The translations under genes were made by a program, and so were the position numbers. Shown here one piece after another: positions 31,013-42,358 of a DNA stretch of 64,000 nt. Location: assembly GCF_014642635.1 (NCBI RefSeq), contig NZ_BMIQ01000002.1:248001-312000 (forward strand). Direction: 5' to 3'. Source of the stretch: Aureimonas endophytica. Lineage in GTDB: Bacteria; Pseudomonadota; Alphaproteobacteria; Rhizobiales; Rhizobiaceae. Position 1 is the first letter of the stretch. Each line of letters starts with the position of its first letter. The notes under the pieces were generated by a model. The model saw only the letters and a list, made by a program, of their open reading frames with translations, did not search any database and was not told the DNA's origin.

Positions 31013-32167
31013 ATGGCCGTCCAAGCTCAAGTCAAGTCCCTCGGCAATATCCGCCGTCAGTTCGAGCCCTGGAACGATCCCGCCGAAAGGCCGCTCATCG
31101 AGGTGGCCGGCGTCACCAAGCGCTTCGGCACCTTCACGGCGGTGGACGACCTGTCGCTCGGCATCTACCGCCGCGAGTTCTTCGCGCTGCTCGGGCCGTC
31201 GGGCTGCGGCAAGTCCACGCTCCTGCGCATGCTGGCCGGCTTCGAGGAGCCGACGAGCGGCGACCTGCGCCTCGAGGGCCAGAGCCTCGTCGGCGTGCCG
31301 CCGCACAAGCGGCCGGTGAACATGATGTTCCAGTCCTACGCGCTCTTTCCGCATATGAGCGTCGAGAAGAACGTCGCCTTCGGTCTCAAGCAGGACGGGA
31401 TGGCGAAGTCCGAGATCGCCGACCGCGTCGCCGAGATGCTGAAGCTCGTGAAGCTGACGCCCTTCGCCAAGCGCAAGCCGCAGCAGCTTTCCGGCGGCCA
31501 GCAGCAGCGCGTGGCGCTCGCCCGCTCGCTGGCCAAGCGGCCGAAGGTGCTCCTCCTCGACGAGCCGCTCGGCGCGCTCGACAAGAAGCTGCGCGAGGAA
31601 ACGCAGTTCGAGCTGATGGACCTGCAATTCGAACTCGGCCTCACCTTCGTGATCGTGACGCACGACCAGGAGGAGGCGATGGTGATGGCCGACCGCATCG
31701 CCCTGATGCGCGAGGGGCGGATCGCCCAGGTCGCGACGCCGGCCGTGATCTACGAGGCGCCGGTCAGCCGCTATGTCGCCGACTTCATCGGCAACGTGAA
31801 CATTCTCGACGCCACGGTCGAGAGCCGGAGCGACGGCCGGCTGCGCCTCGCCGGTCCCGGCGGCGCGATCGAGGTGGAAACGCCGCTCGCCCTGAAGCCC
31901 GGCGCCAAGGCCGGCATCGCGATCCGCCCGGAAAAGATGCGGATCGGCCGCGACCGGCCCGCCGGCGCCGTCAATGCCTTCGAGGGCGAGATCTACGACA
32001 TCGCCTATCTCGGCGACGTGACGCTCTATGTCGTGAAGCTGAGGACGGGCGAGCTCATGCGCGCCACCGTCATCAACGCGGCGCGCGGCATCGAGGCGCC
32101 GCTCACCTGGGACGAGGCGGTCTGGCTCTCCTTCGCGCCGGATGCCGGCGTCGTGCTGGTGGACTGA
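31013..32167 (+). CDS. potG: Polyamine ABC transporter ATP-binding protein
   Basis: ATPase of the PotFGHI polyamine importer, 384 residues from the ATG at 31013. The Walker A GPSGCGKST, Q-loop FQSYALFPHM, ABC signature LSGGQQQRVALAR, Walker B VLLLDEPLGALD and the H-loop THDQEEAM are all intact. The C-terminal TOBE region (GIAIRPEKMRIGRD) is typical of the CUT1/POPT group. An ATG at 30980 would add 11 residues; neither start has a convincing ribosome site. It is followed 5 bases later by potH. Confidence 0.93.
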   Translation: MAVQAQVKSLGNIRRQFEPWNDPAERPLIEVAGVTKRFGTFTAVDDLSLGIYRREFFALLGPSGCGKSTLLRMLAGFEEPTSGDLRLEGQSLVGVPPHKRPVNMMFQSYALFPHMSVEKNVAFGLKQDGMAKSEIADRVAEMLKLVKLTPFAKRKPQQLSGGQQQRVALARSLAKRPKVLLLDEPLGALDKKLREETQFELMDLQFELGLTFVIVTHDQEEAMVMADRIALMREGRIAQVATPAVIYEAPVSRYVADFIGNVNILDATVESRSDGRLRLAGPGGAIEVETPLALKPGAKAGIAIRPEKMRIGRDRPAGAVNAFEGEIYDIAYLGDVTLYVVKLRTGELMRATVINAARGIEAPLTWDEAVWLSFAPDAGVVLVD

Positions 32168-32172
32168 CGGCC

Positions 32173-33087
32173 ATGGCGGAGGAGCGTTCCCAATCCGCCC
32201 ATGGCGGGCGGCTCTACAAGAGCGTGGTCGTCGGGGTGCCCTATCTCTGGCTCCTCGTCTTCTTCTTCGTGCCCTTCCTGATCGTCCTCAAGATCTCGCT
32301 CTCGACGACGACGATCGCCCAGCCGCCCTATCTGCCGGTCTTCGATTTCGATCTCGCCTCCGTCCTCGCGGGCGTGAAGGAATTCGTCCCCGACAATTAC
32401 GGCTTCCTCTTCGGCGACCCGCTCTATATCGACGCCTATCTGTCGAGCCTGCGGATCGCCGCGACCTCGACGGCGCTGGCCCTTCTCGTCGGCTATCCCT
32501 TCGCCTACGGCATGGCGAAGGCGCCGGCCGGCCTGCGGCCCGTGCTCCTGATGCTGACGATCCTGCCCTTCTGGACGAGCTTCCTCATCCGCGTCTATGC
32601 CTGGATCGGCATCCTGAAGAACGAGGGCCTCCTCAACCAGTTCCTGCTCTGGACGGGGCTGATCCACGAGCCGCTCTCGATCCTCAACACGGAAGTCGCC
32701 GTCTATATCGGCATCGTCTATTCCTATCTGCCCTTCATGGTGCTGCCGATCTATTCGAGCCTGGAGCGCATGGACCACCGGCTGATCGAGGCGGCGAACG
32801 ATCTCGGCTGCCCGCCGGCCAAGGCCTTCTGGCGGATCACGCTGCCGCTTTCGCTGCCCGGCGTCCTCGCGGGCACCTTCCTCGTCTTCATTCCGGCGGT
32901 CGGCGAATTCGTCATTCCCGATCTCCTCGGCGGCTCCGACACGCTGATGATCGGCAAGACGCTCTGGGACGAGTTCTTCAACAATCGCGACTGGCCGGTC
33001 GCCTCGGCGGTGGCGGTGATCCTGCTCCTGGTGCTGGTGATCCCGATCGTCTTCTTCCAGCGGTCCCAGGCGAAGGTCGAGCGATGA
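32173..33087 (+). CDS. potH: Polyamine ABC transporter permease
   Basis: Inner-membrane permease of the polyamine importer, 304 residues with about six helices. The N-terminal helix (VPYLWLLVFFFVPFLIVLKI) and the EAA loop (EAANDLGCPPAKAFWRITLP), which contacts the ATPase, are clear. Its TGA overlaps the potI ATG (ATGA), indicating coupled translation. Confidence 0.93.
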   Translation: MAEERSQSAHGGRLYKSVVVGVPYLWLLVFFFVPFLIVLKISLSTTTIAQPPYLPVFDFDLASVLAGVKEFVPDNYGFLFGDPLYIDAYLSSLRIAATSTALALLVGYPFAYGMAKAPAGLRPVLLMLTILPFWTSFLIRVYAWIGILKNEGLLNQFLLWTGLIHEPLSILNTEVAVYIGIVYSYLPFMVLPIYSSLERMDHRLIEAANDLGCPPAKAFWRITLPLSLPGVLAGTFLVFIPAVGEFVIPDLLGGSDTLMIGKTLWDEFFNNRDWPVASAVAVILLLVLVIPIVFFQRSQAKVER

Positions 33088-33914
33088 ACCGATCCTGGAG
33101 CCCCTTCAACATCGCCTGCGTCGCGCTCGGCTTCGCCTTTCTCTACGTGCCGATCGTGATCCTGGTGATCTATTCCTTCAACGCCTCGCGGCTCGTCACC
33201 GTCTGGGGCGGCTTCTCGACGCAATGGTATGTCGCGCTCTGGCACAATACCCAGATGCTGGAGGCCGCCTGGGTGACGATCCGCGTCGGTCTCCTGTCCG
33301 CGACGCTGGCGACGGTGCTCGGCACGCTCGCCGCGATGGCGCTGGTCCGCTTCGCGCGCTTTCCGGGCCGGCTGGTCTTTTCCGGCTTCATCTCGGCGCC
33401 GCTCGTCATGCCGGAAGTGATCACCGGCCTGTCGCTGCTGCTGCTCTTCGTCGCCCTGGGCTTCGATCGCGGCTTCTGGACCCTGACCATCGCCCATGTG
33501 ACGCTGACCATGTGCTTCGTCGCGGTGGTGGTGCAGTCGCGCCTCGTCTCCATGGACCGGCGCATCGAGGAAGCGGCGCAGGATCTCGGCTGCCCGCCCT
33601 GGAAGACCTTCTTCGTCATCACCCTGCCGCTGATCTGGACGGCGGTCGCCTCCGGCTGGCTCCTCGCCTTCACCCTGTCGATCGACGATCTGGTGATCTC
33701 GTCCTTCACCACGGGACCCGGCGCCACGACCCTGCCGATGCGCATCTACAGCCAGGTGCGGCTCGGCGTGACGCCGGAGATCAACGCCGTCTGCACGATC
33801 CTGATTGCCGTCGTCTCGGTCGGCGTCGTGATCTCGGGGATCGCCAGCAAGCGGCAGGTGATGCGCCGCGAGCGCGACGAGCGCATGGCCGCGGCCGCCG
33901 CCGCGACCGAATAG
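33084..33914 (+). CDS. potI: Polyamine ABC transporter permease
   Basis: Second permease of the polyamine importer, 276 residues. It has the PotI-type start (ALGFAFLYVPIVILVIYSFN), the EAA loop (EAAQDLGCPPWKTFFVITLP) and the conserved LSIDDLVISSFTTGPG. It is the last gene of potFGHI. It converges on the next gene with a 16-base gap. Confidence 0.93.
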   Translation: MNRSWSPFNIACVALGFAFLYVPIVILVIYSFNASRLVTVWGGFSTQWYVALWHNTQMLEAAWVTIRVGLLSATLATVLGTLAAMALVRFARFPGRLVFSGFISAPLVMPEVITGLSLLLLFVALGFDRGFWTLTIAHVTLTMCFVAVVVQSRLVSMDRRIEEAAQDLGCPPWKTFFVITLPLIWTAVASGWLLAFTLSIDDLVISSFTTGPGATTLPMRIYSQVRLGVTPEINAVCTILIAVVSVGVVISGIASKRQVMRRERDERMAAAAAATE

Positions 33915-33930
33915 GATCCCGCCTCGCCCC

Positions 33931-35040
33931 TTACGGGGCGCAGGTGCATTCGGCGGCGTGGGCGGTCTCGATGTCGTCCAGCGTCCGGTGCAGCGCCGTC
34001 GCGACCGGATCGGCGGCCGGCTCCTTCGCCTCCAGGAGATAGGTGAGCATTTCCAGATCGGCGAAGGCGGCCAGCACCTTCAGCCGCGCCGGCTGGTCCT
34101 GGATCAGCGGCCGGGCCGAGACGACATAGGGCTTGACGCTCGCGAGCTTCGCCAGGACCGGATGGGCGGCCGGATCGATCGGGGCGGGGGCCGGCTGGGC
34201 CGCCGGCGCGTCCTGTTCGACCACGAGATGGGCGGCGCGCGCCTGCGCGACAAGGCCGTCCACGGCGGCGAGCATGTCGCCCGGCCCGGCGAGCTGCGCC
34301 GGCAGCGGCGGCGGGACATCGGCCGGGGCCGGATTGGCGGCGGCGGCGTTGGTCGCGACGGGCGCGGCGGTCGGCGGCGCGGCCTCGGCGCCGGGCGGCG
34401 GCACGGGCGCCGCCGGGGCGATCGAGCCGGTGACGACCGGCTTGCCGCGCCGGATCGCCTCGGCGGCGGCGACGAGGGCTCGCTCGGCGGATTTTTGCTG
34501 CGTCGCGATCCAGCGGGCGCGCTGGTCGGGCGCCGGGCCGAGCTTGGCGGCGAAGCTGCGCAGGGTGCGCAGATAATCGGCGACGCCGCTGCAGAGATAG
34601 GGCGTCGGTTTCTGGTTCAGGTAGTCGGAGAGATCCTCCCGCAGCCGCGCGGCGATCGGCCCCTTGTCGCTCGTCACGACGGCGGCGGAGCGGCCCTTGC
34701 TGCGCGCCAGGGCGACGGCGGCGGTGAGCGCGCCGATCTCGGCCGGCGAGCGCGGGCGCGGCTGCGCGACGAAGAGCAGCGTGCCCGGCAGCGACGGATC
34801 GCCGATCTGGGGCTCCGGGGCCGGCGCCGCTCCGGCGGGCGCCGCCTTCGCGGCGGCCACGATCGGCCCGAGATCCTCGGCGCCGATTCGCTTCAGCGCG
34901 GCGCCGTAGCGCGCGGCGCATTCGCCGGCCGCCGGCTGAACCGCGCCCGCCTTCGTCTTCGGGGCGGACACGTCCTCGGCCCCGGCGGGAACGGCGGCGA
35001 GCGTCGCGGCGGCGAGCACGAGGAGGGCGGCTTTGGACAT
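33931..35040 (-). CDS. Exported Ala/Pro-rich protein of unknown function
   Basis: I recognise no family. From the ATG at 35040 the product has 369 residues, beginning with a signal peptide ([20 protein letters not shown], cleavage near GAED), so it should be periplasmic. The first half holds [20 protein letters not shown] and a Cys in [11 protein letters not shown]; the middle (about residues 185-250) is a low-complexity Ala/Pro stretch; the C-terminal part has short helices ([39 protein letters not shown]) and ends with two cysteines in ECTCAP. The open frame before 35040 reads like non-coding sequence. It is convergent with potI and divergent from the acetoacetyl-CoA synthetase gene. Confidence 0.65.
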   Translation of the reverse strand: MSKAALLVLAAATLAAVPAGAEDVSAPKTKAGAVQPAAGECAARYGAALKRIGAEDLGPIVAAAKAAPAGAAPAPEPQIGDPSLPGTLLFVAQPRPRSPAEIGALTAAVALARSKGRSAAVVTSDKGPIAARLREDLSDYLNQKPTPYLCSGVADYLRTLRSFAAKLGPAPDQRARWIATQQKSAERALVAAAEAIRRGKPVVTGSIAPAAPVPPPGAEAAPPTAAPVATNAAAANPAPADVPPPLPAQLAGPGDMLAAVDGLVAQARAAHLVVEQDAPAAQPAPAPIDPAAHPVLAKLASVKPYVVSARPLIQDQPARLKVLAAFADLEMLTYLLEAKEPAADPVATALHRTLDDIETAHAAECTCAP

Positions 35041-35220
35041 GGATGCGGGAACTCTCGGCGGTCGGGCGGCTTCGATCGCCGCATTCTTCGGCATCATCGT
35101 GGCAAGGGGTTGCCTCTGCCTTGAGCGGCGGCGCGCCGAGCGCCCTGAAGCGCCGCTCGGCGCGATTGATCGCGTCGCCGGCTCGTGCCACCAGGGAAGG
35201 ACGCAACGGGGAGCGGTGTC

Positions 35221-37173
<1,953 letters not shown>

Positions 37174-37184
37174 AGCGACGGAAG

Positions 37185-37208
37185 GGAACGGGCGCGGGCG
37201 CCCGTTCC
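37185..37208 (+). terminator. Hairpin after the acetoacetyl-CoA synthetase gene
   Basis: A perfect 11-bp GC-rich stem with a 2-base loop lies 11 bases after the stop codon. There is no T-run, so it may be a transcript-end stabiliser rather than a full intrinsic terminator. Confidence 0.45.
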
Positions 37209-37225
37209 GGCCGGACCCTGGCTCA

Positions 37226-37487
37226 TACCGACGCGCCCTTGAATTGACCTGTTTCGCCGGAGCGGCCTTCGTCGTGGACAAGGAGGGCGACGGGAGTGGC
37301 CTTTCGGCCACGACCTGAGCCCGACGACGCTCCACGGCGGAGGAGGCCCGGCCCTTCGGGTGGGCCTTGGACGCCGTCCGGAGTGCGTCGCGGAGCTTGG
37401 CCATGCCCCCGGCACGCCCGGCGCACCGCTCCTTCCCGGACGACGTCCAAGGCCCACGAAACAGGTCAATTCAAGGGCGCGTCGGTA
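37226..37487. mobile_element. 262-bp MITE-like element with 31-bp perfect terminal inverted repeats
   Basis: Perfect 31-bp inverted repeats (37226-37256 and 37457-37487) bound a 262-bp segment in the space between two convergent genes. Both outer ends are TA, so the repeats can be read as 29-bp ends flanked by a TA target duplication, as produced by IS630/mariner-type transposases. A second inverted repeat of 22 bp with one mismatch is nested inside (37360-37381 and 37436-37457), and GTGGCC/GGCCAC form a small hairpin at 37296-37311. No transposase is encoded. The right end abuts the stop codon of the histidine kinase gene. The open frames inside it are not convincing genes. Confidence 0.65.
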
Positions 37488-40400
37488 TCAGTCCACCAAA
37501 ACGCGCTGCGCCGGGAAGGCGATCTCCACCAGCGTGCCTTCGCCGGGGGTCGAGCGGATGGTGAACCTCGCCCGGTTCGCCTCGGCCATGGCCTTGGTCA
37601 GCGGCAGGCCGAGGCCGGTGCCCTGGCCGCGCTCCTCGCCCGGCTGATGCACCTGCTGGAACGGCGTCAGGGCGATCTCGATCTCGCGCTCCGTCATGCC
37701 GATGCCGCTGTCACGCACCCGCAGCAGCACGTCGCCCTCCGCCGTATAGGCGGTGGAGGCGATGATCTGGCCGCCGGCCGGGGTGAAGCGTACCGAATTG
37801 GAGAGGAGATTCAGTGCGATCTGCCGGATGGTGCGGCGGTCGGCCACCACCTGCGGCACGGAGGGCGGCAGGTTGGAGCGCACGATCACCCGCTCGCGAT
37901 TGGCCTGCGGCTGCATCACCGAGACGACCTCGGCCAGCACCTCGTTCAGCGAGACGGGCTCGAAGGTCAGCTCCATCTTGCCCGCCTCGATCTTGGAAAT
38001 GTCGAGCAGGTCGTTGACGAGATCGAGCACGTGATGGCCCGAGCGCTTGATGTCGCCGAGATATTCCAGATAGCGCTCGTTGCCGATCGGCCCGAAACAT
38101 TCCGAGGCCATGACGTCGGCGAAGCCGATGATGGCGTTCAGCGGCGTGCGCAGCTCATGCGTGATATTGGCGAGGAAGCGGCTCTTGTGCAGGCTCGCCG
38201 CTTCGGCCGCGCGCCTCGCATTGACGAGATCCTCCTCCACCCGCTTCCAATGGGCGATGTCGCGGATGACGACGCACCAGCCGCGCCCTTCCGACAGGGG
38301 GCCGATCGTGATGAAGAGCGGGATGAGCCCGCCCTGCGCGACGCGGCCGGTGACCTCGCGCCCGTCATTGAGGACGGCGGCGATGCCCTTGTCCTTCAGG
38401 GATTCCAGATAGTCCTGCACCGCGCGTTGCGAATCCCCGGCGAAGAGGCTGGCGAGCGGCTTGCCCTCCATCGCCTCCGGCTCCTGTCCGAACAGTGCCT
38501 GGGCCGAGCCGTTGACGGTGCGGATCTGCGCCTCGGCATCGACCAGGATGACGCCGTCCGTCGCGATGTCGAGCACGGCGCGCAATTCGGCGATCCCCCG
38601 CCGCAGATCCTCGGCTTCCGTCCGGTCCTCGACCTCGGCCTCAGCCTCGGCCGGACGCGGCGCGGGCTCGAAGGTCATGAGAAGGGACGAGCGGCCGCCG
38701 AAGCTGATCCGCTGCATGCGCACGCGAGCCGGCACGGTCGCGCCGTCCGCCCGGCGCAACGCCATCTCGGCGCCTTCGGTCTCTTCCGGCCGCTCGGCGA
38801 AGAGCGCGTCGAGACCCCCGGCGGCATTGAGGGCGGCGATGTCGGCATGGCCCGCCATCTCCAGGAAGGCGGCATTGGCATAGACGATCTCGTCCCGGCC
38901 CTGCACCAGGAGCGGCAGCGCGAGCGCGCCGAGAATATTCGTCTCGTCCGCCGAGGGCCGCAGCGCGGCGCCCGCCTCGGGCGCTGCCGCGCCGGCTTCC
39001 GCATCCGGTGACGGATCGGCGATGCGCAAGGCGGGCGGAATCTCGGCGCCCGCATCCTCGCCAAGCTTGGCGCCGATGGCGCGGAAGGCGGCTTCCTCGG
39101 TTTCGGACAGCATGCCCTCGCGCGCCCGGCGGCGCTCGCCGAGACGCACCACCTTCGGCTCGCCCGCATCCGCCGGGGCGGGCGGCGCCTGCCGCCGGCC
39201 GAAGGACACGCCGGGAAGCTCCGCCTCGAAGCTGCGCAGCGTCAGCCCCGTCGCCGGCGACTCGATCACGGGCGGGGCGGGGGGCGGCGCCGGCTCGCCC
39301 GGCCGGACGGCGAAGGGATCGCCCATCGCGAGGGCGAGGCCGATGGCCTGCGGGTCCTTTTCCGCATCGGTGGCGCGCAGGATGCCGAAGCCGCGAAAGC
39401 CGTCGAAGCTGCGGTCGCGCGCATAGGTCGGCAGAGCCGCGAGATCGATCGGCACGCGCCGGTCCGTGCCTTCGACCGGCCAGGTGATCGTCCGGCCCGA
39501 CCAGGTGTCGCGCCGGTCGAGCAGGCGGCGGATCTCGCCGCTCGCATCGAGGTCGAAGGCGGTCGCGACATCCACGAAGCTGCGGCCGATGACGTCGGCG
39601 GCGCGCGGGCCGACCACGCCGGCGAATTCCGGCGACAGCGAGCGGAAGCGGCCGTCGCGATCGATCTGCCAGACGAAGCGCATCGGCGCGCGGGAAAAGT
39701 CCGGCACGAAGCCGGAGGGCGTCGTCCGGGCGGCGGCGGGCGGGGCGGCGGCGGCCGTCTCGGTCGGCTGCGCCGGCACGGATCGCTCCTCGGTGCCCGG
39801 AACGAGTTCCTCGGCCTCCGGCCGCTCCTCGTTCTCGACGAGCGGCGCCTCGATCTCCTCCGCCGCGTCCTCGGGCAGATCCGGCAGCGTCACGACATGC
39901 GGCTGGTCGGTCGGCTGTTCCTGCGGGGCGCGGGGCGCTTCCGGGTCCTCCGTCGGCGTCGCGGGCCGGTTCTCGGAAGGAGCGTCGCCCGAAGCGACGG
40001 ATGCCGGCGCACCCCAGAGCGAGCGTAGGGGCTGCTTCAGGCCGCTGGCCGGATCGGCCGGATCGGCCGGACCGTCGCCCTCCCGCCGGCCCTGCCAGCG
40101 CTCCACCATCGCGGCGATGTTCGGCGCCGCCGGCTGCGCCGGTATTTCAGGGTTCGCCTCGCCGGGCGGCGCTGGCGGGACTTCGGCCGGCCGCTCGCTC
40201 CGTGCGGAGAAGAGGGCGAGAACCAAATCGTTCTCGATGCGCAGCAGCCGGACATCGCTGGATTGGGTTGCGAAGCGGCGCTCGCTGCCGTCCTCGGCAA
40301 GGAGGGCGCGCGCCTCGCCGGCCAGCGCCTCGTCTTCCGCGGGAGCGGTCGCGGCGAGACCCGTGCCGGCCGCGATCCGGCCGCCCGCGTCGAAGAGCGC

Positions 40401-40811
40401 CGCCGGTGCGGCCGAGAGGCCGAGATCGGCGAGGCGGCCTCGGGGATCGGGTTGCGTGTCGCCGGGGGCGAGAGGCGCCGTCAGCAGCGCGGCCCGCGTC
40501 TCGCCGTCGGAAAGGCCGATCAGCATGGCCGCGAGGGGATGCAGGCTGCGGCCGGCCGCGACGCTGAGGAGCACGGAGACAGCGCCGCCCTCGGCGACGC
40601 GCCGGGCGCTGGAGCGCAATTGCCGCGCGAGGAGCGGGGGCAGCGTTTCGCCGTCGGCACCGAGGCCGAAGGCGCGCCGTCCCGCCGCGTCGCCGAGAAG
40701 GATGCGCGTCAGCCCGGCATCGAGCAGCAGCCACGCGCGCCCATGCCGGGCCGAACGTGATTCGGCACTCGCCAGAAGCTCGGGGAGAATCGATCCGGGC
40801 GCAGAACTCAT
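37488..40811 (-). CDS. Large PAS sensor histidine kinase, PdhS/PleC-like
   Basis: A histidine kinase of 1107 residues with no obvious membrane segment. The N-terminal third is variable, with an acidic/Pro-rich linker to about residue 360. Three PAS-like domains follow: around FVWQIDRDGRFRSLSPEFAG, ALPLLVQGRDEIVYANAAFL and LDIATDGVILVDAEAQIRTV. The kinase core has the phospho-acceptor His885 in HELRTPLNAIIGFADVM, the PleC/PdhS-type stretch CFGPIGNERYLEYL and NDLLDISKIEAGKMEL, then N, G1 and G2 boxes (LNLLSNSVRFTP, VRDSGIGM, GTGLGLPL). This core is that of DivK-linked alphaproteobacterial kinases. A CtrA box lies 46 bases upstream of the ATG. A GTG at 40832 is an alternative start. Confidence 0.87.
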   Translation of the reverse strand: MSSAPGSILPELLASAESRSARHGRAWLLLDAGLTRILLGDAAGRRAFGLGADGETLPPLLARQLRSSARRVAEGGAVSVLLSVAAGRSLHPLAAMLIGLSDGETRAALLTAPLAPGDTQPDPRGRLADLGLSAAPAALFDAGGRIAAGTGLAATAPAEDEALAGEARALLAEDGSERRFATQSSDVRLLRIENDLVLALFSARSERPAEVPPAPPGEANPEIPAQPAAPNIAAMVERWQGRREGDGPADPADPASGLKQPLRSLWGAPASVASGDAPSENRPATPTEDPEAPRAPQEQPTDQPHVVTLPDLPEDAAEEIEAPLVENEERPEAEELVPGTEERSVPAQPTETAAAAPPAAARTTPSGFVPDFSRAPMRFVWQIDRDGRFRSLSPEFAGVVGPRAADVIGRSFVDVATAFDLDASGEIRRLLDRRDTWSGRTITWPVEGTDRRVPIDLAALPTYARDRSFDGFRGFGILRATDAEKDPQAIGLALAMGDPFAVRPGEPAPPPAPPVIESPATGLTLRSFEAELPGVSFGRRQAPPAPADAGEPKVVRLGERRRAREGMLSETEEAAFRAIGAKLGEDAGAEIPPALRIADPSPDAEAGAAAPEAGAALRPSADETNILGALALPLLVQGRDEIVYANAAFLEMAGHADIAALNAAGGLDALFAERPEETEGAEMALRRADGATVPARVRMQRISFGGRSSLLMTFEPAPRPAEAEAEVEDRTEAEDLRRGIAELRAVLDIATDGVILVDAEAQIRTVNGSAQALFGQEPEAMEGKPLASLFAGDSQRAVQDYLESLKDKGIAAVLNDGREVTGRVAQGGLIPLFITIGPLSEGRGWCVVIRDIAHWKRVEEDLVNARRAAEAASLHKSRFLANITHELRTPLNAIIGFADVMASECFGPIGNERYLEYLGDIKRSGHHVLDLVNDLLDISKIEAGKMELTFEPVSLNEVLAEVVSVMQPQANRERVIVRSNLPPSVPQVVADRRTIRQIALNLLSNSVRFTPAGGQIIASTAYTAEGDVLLRVRDSGIGMTEREIEIALTPFQQVHQPGEERGQGTGLGLPLTKAMAEANRARFTIRSTPGEGTLVEIAFPAQRVLVD

Positions 40812-40856
40812 CAAACCATACCGCCAAAACACGGCGACTCGCGCAAGCCGCGTTCA

Positions 40857-40871
40857 TTAACAATCGATTAA
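40857..40871 (-). promoter_or_regulatory. Full CtrA binding site upstream of the histidine kinase gene
   Basis: TTAA-N7-TTAA, the full CtrA consensus, with exactly seven bases between the half-sites, at 46 bases upstream of the kinase ATG. It lies in the divergent region shared with the phasin gene, so either gene could be controlled. Confidence 0.6.
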
Positions 40872-41040
40872 TAACGGCGAGGAAAGGGCTAAGCCAGGAG
40901 GTCTGTCATGTCGGCGCGAAATGGTTACGGTAAAGGTTAATCGCCGGCTGCAACGAAGTCGGATGGCGTATCGTTGCTGAGGCGAGAAGGGGCGGCGCCG
41001 ATTCGGGCGGTCGCAGGCAGGCTATCGAAGGGAGAAGACC

Positions 41041-41541
41041 ATGTCGGATACCGATCAGAATCATGAGACCCCGATGGATGACATGCAGCGCACCGCCGAG
41101 GACGCGTTCCGCAACGCCCAGAGCGCGCTCGGAATGGACCCGGCCAAGATGACCGAGACCTTCCGCAACATGACGCAGAAGTCGATGGAACAGTCGCGCG
41201 AGGCCTATGGCCGGATGAAATCCGCCGCCGAGGACGCGACCCGCACGCTCGAATCGACCATGGAAAACGCGCATCAGGGCTCGCTGCAGATCTCCAAGCG
41301 GGCGATCGACGCGATGCGCCGCAACGCCGATCTCGGCTTCTCGCATCTGGAAAAGCTGATGTCGGCCAAGTCCTTTGCCGAGGTCATCGAGTTGCAGACG
41401 AGCTATGTCCGCCAGCAGATCGAAGCCGCGACCGACCAGGTGAAGGAAATGCAGGCGCTGACGCAGTCGCTGGCGCAGGACATGCTGAAGCCCGGCCGCG
41501 AGGCCTTCCAGCGCGCGACGGAAGCGACGCGGAACCTCTGA
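41041..41541 (+). CDS. Phasin family protein
   Basis: A 166-residue phasin, a protein that coats polyhydroxybutyrate granules. It is almost entirely amphipathic helix, with the phasin pattern MTQKSMEQSREAYGRMKSAA, LESTMENAHQGSLQISKRAI and FAEVIELQTSYVRQQIEAAT. It is divergent from the PdhS-like kinase and precedes the tRNA-His gene. Together with the acetoacetyl-CoA synthetase gene it indicates polyhydroxybutyrate metabolism. Confidence 0.9.
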   Translation: MSDTDQNHETPMDDMQRTAEDAFRNAQSALGMDPAKMTETFRNMTQKSMEQSREAYGRMKSAAEDATRTLESTMENAHQGSLQISKRAIDAMRRNADLGFSHLEKLMSAKSFAEVIELQTSYVRQQIEAATDQVKEMQALTQSLAQDMLKPGREAFQRATEATRNL

Positions 41542-41562
41542 TCCGCCTTTGCCGTGGATTGA

Positions 41563-41592
41563 GGCCGGCACCACGCCGTGCCGGCCTTGCCT
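41563..41592 (+). terminator. Probable terminator of the phasin gene
   Basis: A 9-bp stem (41563-41571 with 41578-41586) and a 6-base loop, followed by TTGCCTT, 22 bases after the phasin stop. Confidence 0.5.
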
Positions 41593-41644
41593 TGCGGCGC
41601 GAAAAGCATTACTGCGAGCCCCGGAGACGGACTGATGTCCGCAT

Positions 41645-41721
<77 letters not shown>

Positions 41722-41943
41722 TTCCCATTCATTCAGATGACATCGGTCGACCGAGGGCGAAGCCGGTTTCGGTGGTCGAACGGTGAGCAGCATGCTGCCG
41801 GCTTGTCGGGTCTGATCGGTGGATCGGCGCGTTCGCAAGTCGGGCTGGCGCGTGCCGAGGCTGGGGGAAGCATCGAGTAAGCCTCGTTCAGAAGGCTTCG
41901 CGGAGACCTTTTCCGAGAAATATTGATCGCCTAATGGTTGTAA

Positions 41944-42356
41944 ATGGCTTTGCTCTACCATCCGCAACCGGGCGCCATCGTCCGCGTCGACCTCAACGAA
42001 GGTTTCGCCCGCCGGAAATGGTCAAGCGGCGGCCCTGTATCGTCGTATCGCCTAAACTCCCCGACCGGGACAAGCTCTGCACGATCGTCCCGTTGAGTAC
42101 CACCGCGCCAGCCAAGCCGCGTGCCTATAACTGCGAACTCGTATTGGATCCGCCTTTGCCTGCCCCCTACGATGCGCCGAGCATGTGGGTGAAGGCGGAT
42201 ATGCTGCAGACGGTCGCCTTCCACCGCTTGGCCTTGCTCACCCGAGGGAAGGACGGATCGGGCCAGCGAGTTTACGATACTCGTGTGCTGCCTGCGGATA
42301 AGCTGGCGGAGATCCGTGCCTGCATCGCCCATGCTCTCGGCTTCGACGGTTGGTGA
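41944..42356 (+). pseudogene. PemK/MazF-family toxin gene with a frameshift
   Basis: The gene matches type II toxin-antitoxin PemK/MazF ribonucleases but is broken by one missing base. From the ATG at 41944 the first frame reads MALLYHPQPGAIVRVDLNEGF. The family then expects RPPEMVKRRPCIVVSP, which is found in the next frame from 42006. Adding one C near 42004-42006 would join the two frames into a normal protein of about 137 residues ending at 42356. No antitoxin gene is visible in the 222 bases upstream. It lies just downstream of tRNA-His. It could be a true pseudogene or a sequencing error. Confidence 0.75.
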
Positions 42357-42358
42357 GC

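Noticed and set aside
33925-33940. Hairpin CGCCCC-TTAC-GGGGCG between potI and the convergent gene as terminator
   Set aside because: It is only 6 bp, has no T-run, and overlaps the stop codon of the minus-strand gene; not strong enough to list.
37223-37469. Open frames of 60-75 codons inside the inverted-repeat element
   Set aside because: They run across the palindromic structure in several frames with no motif; a non-coding element is the simpler reading.
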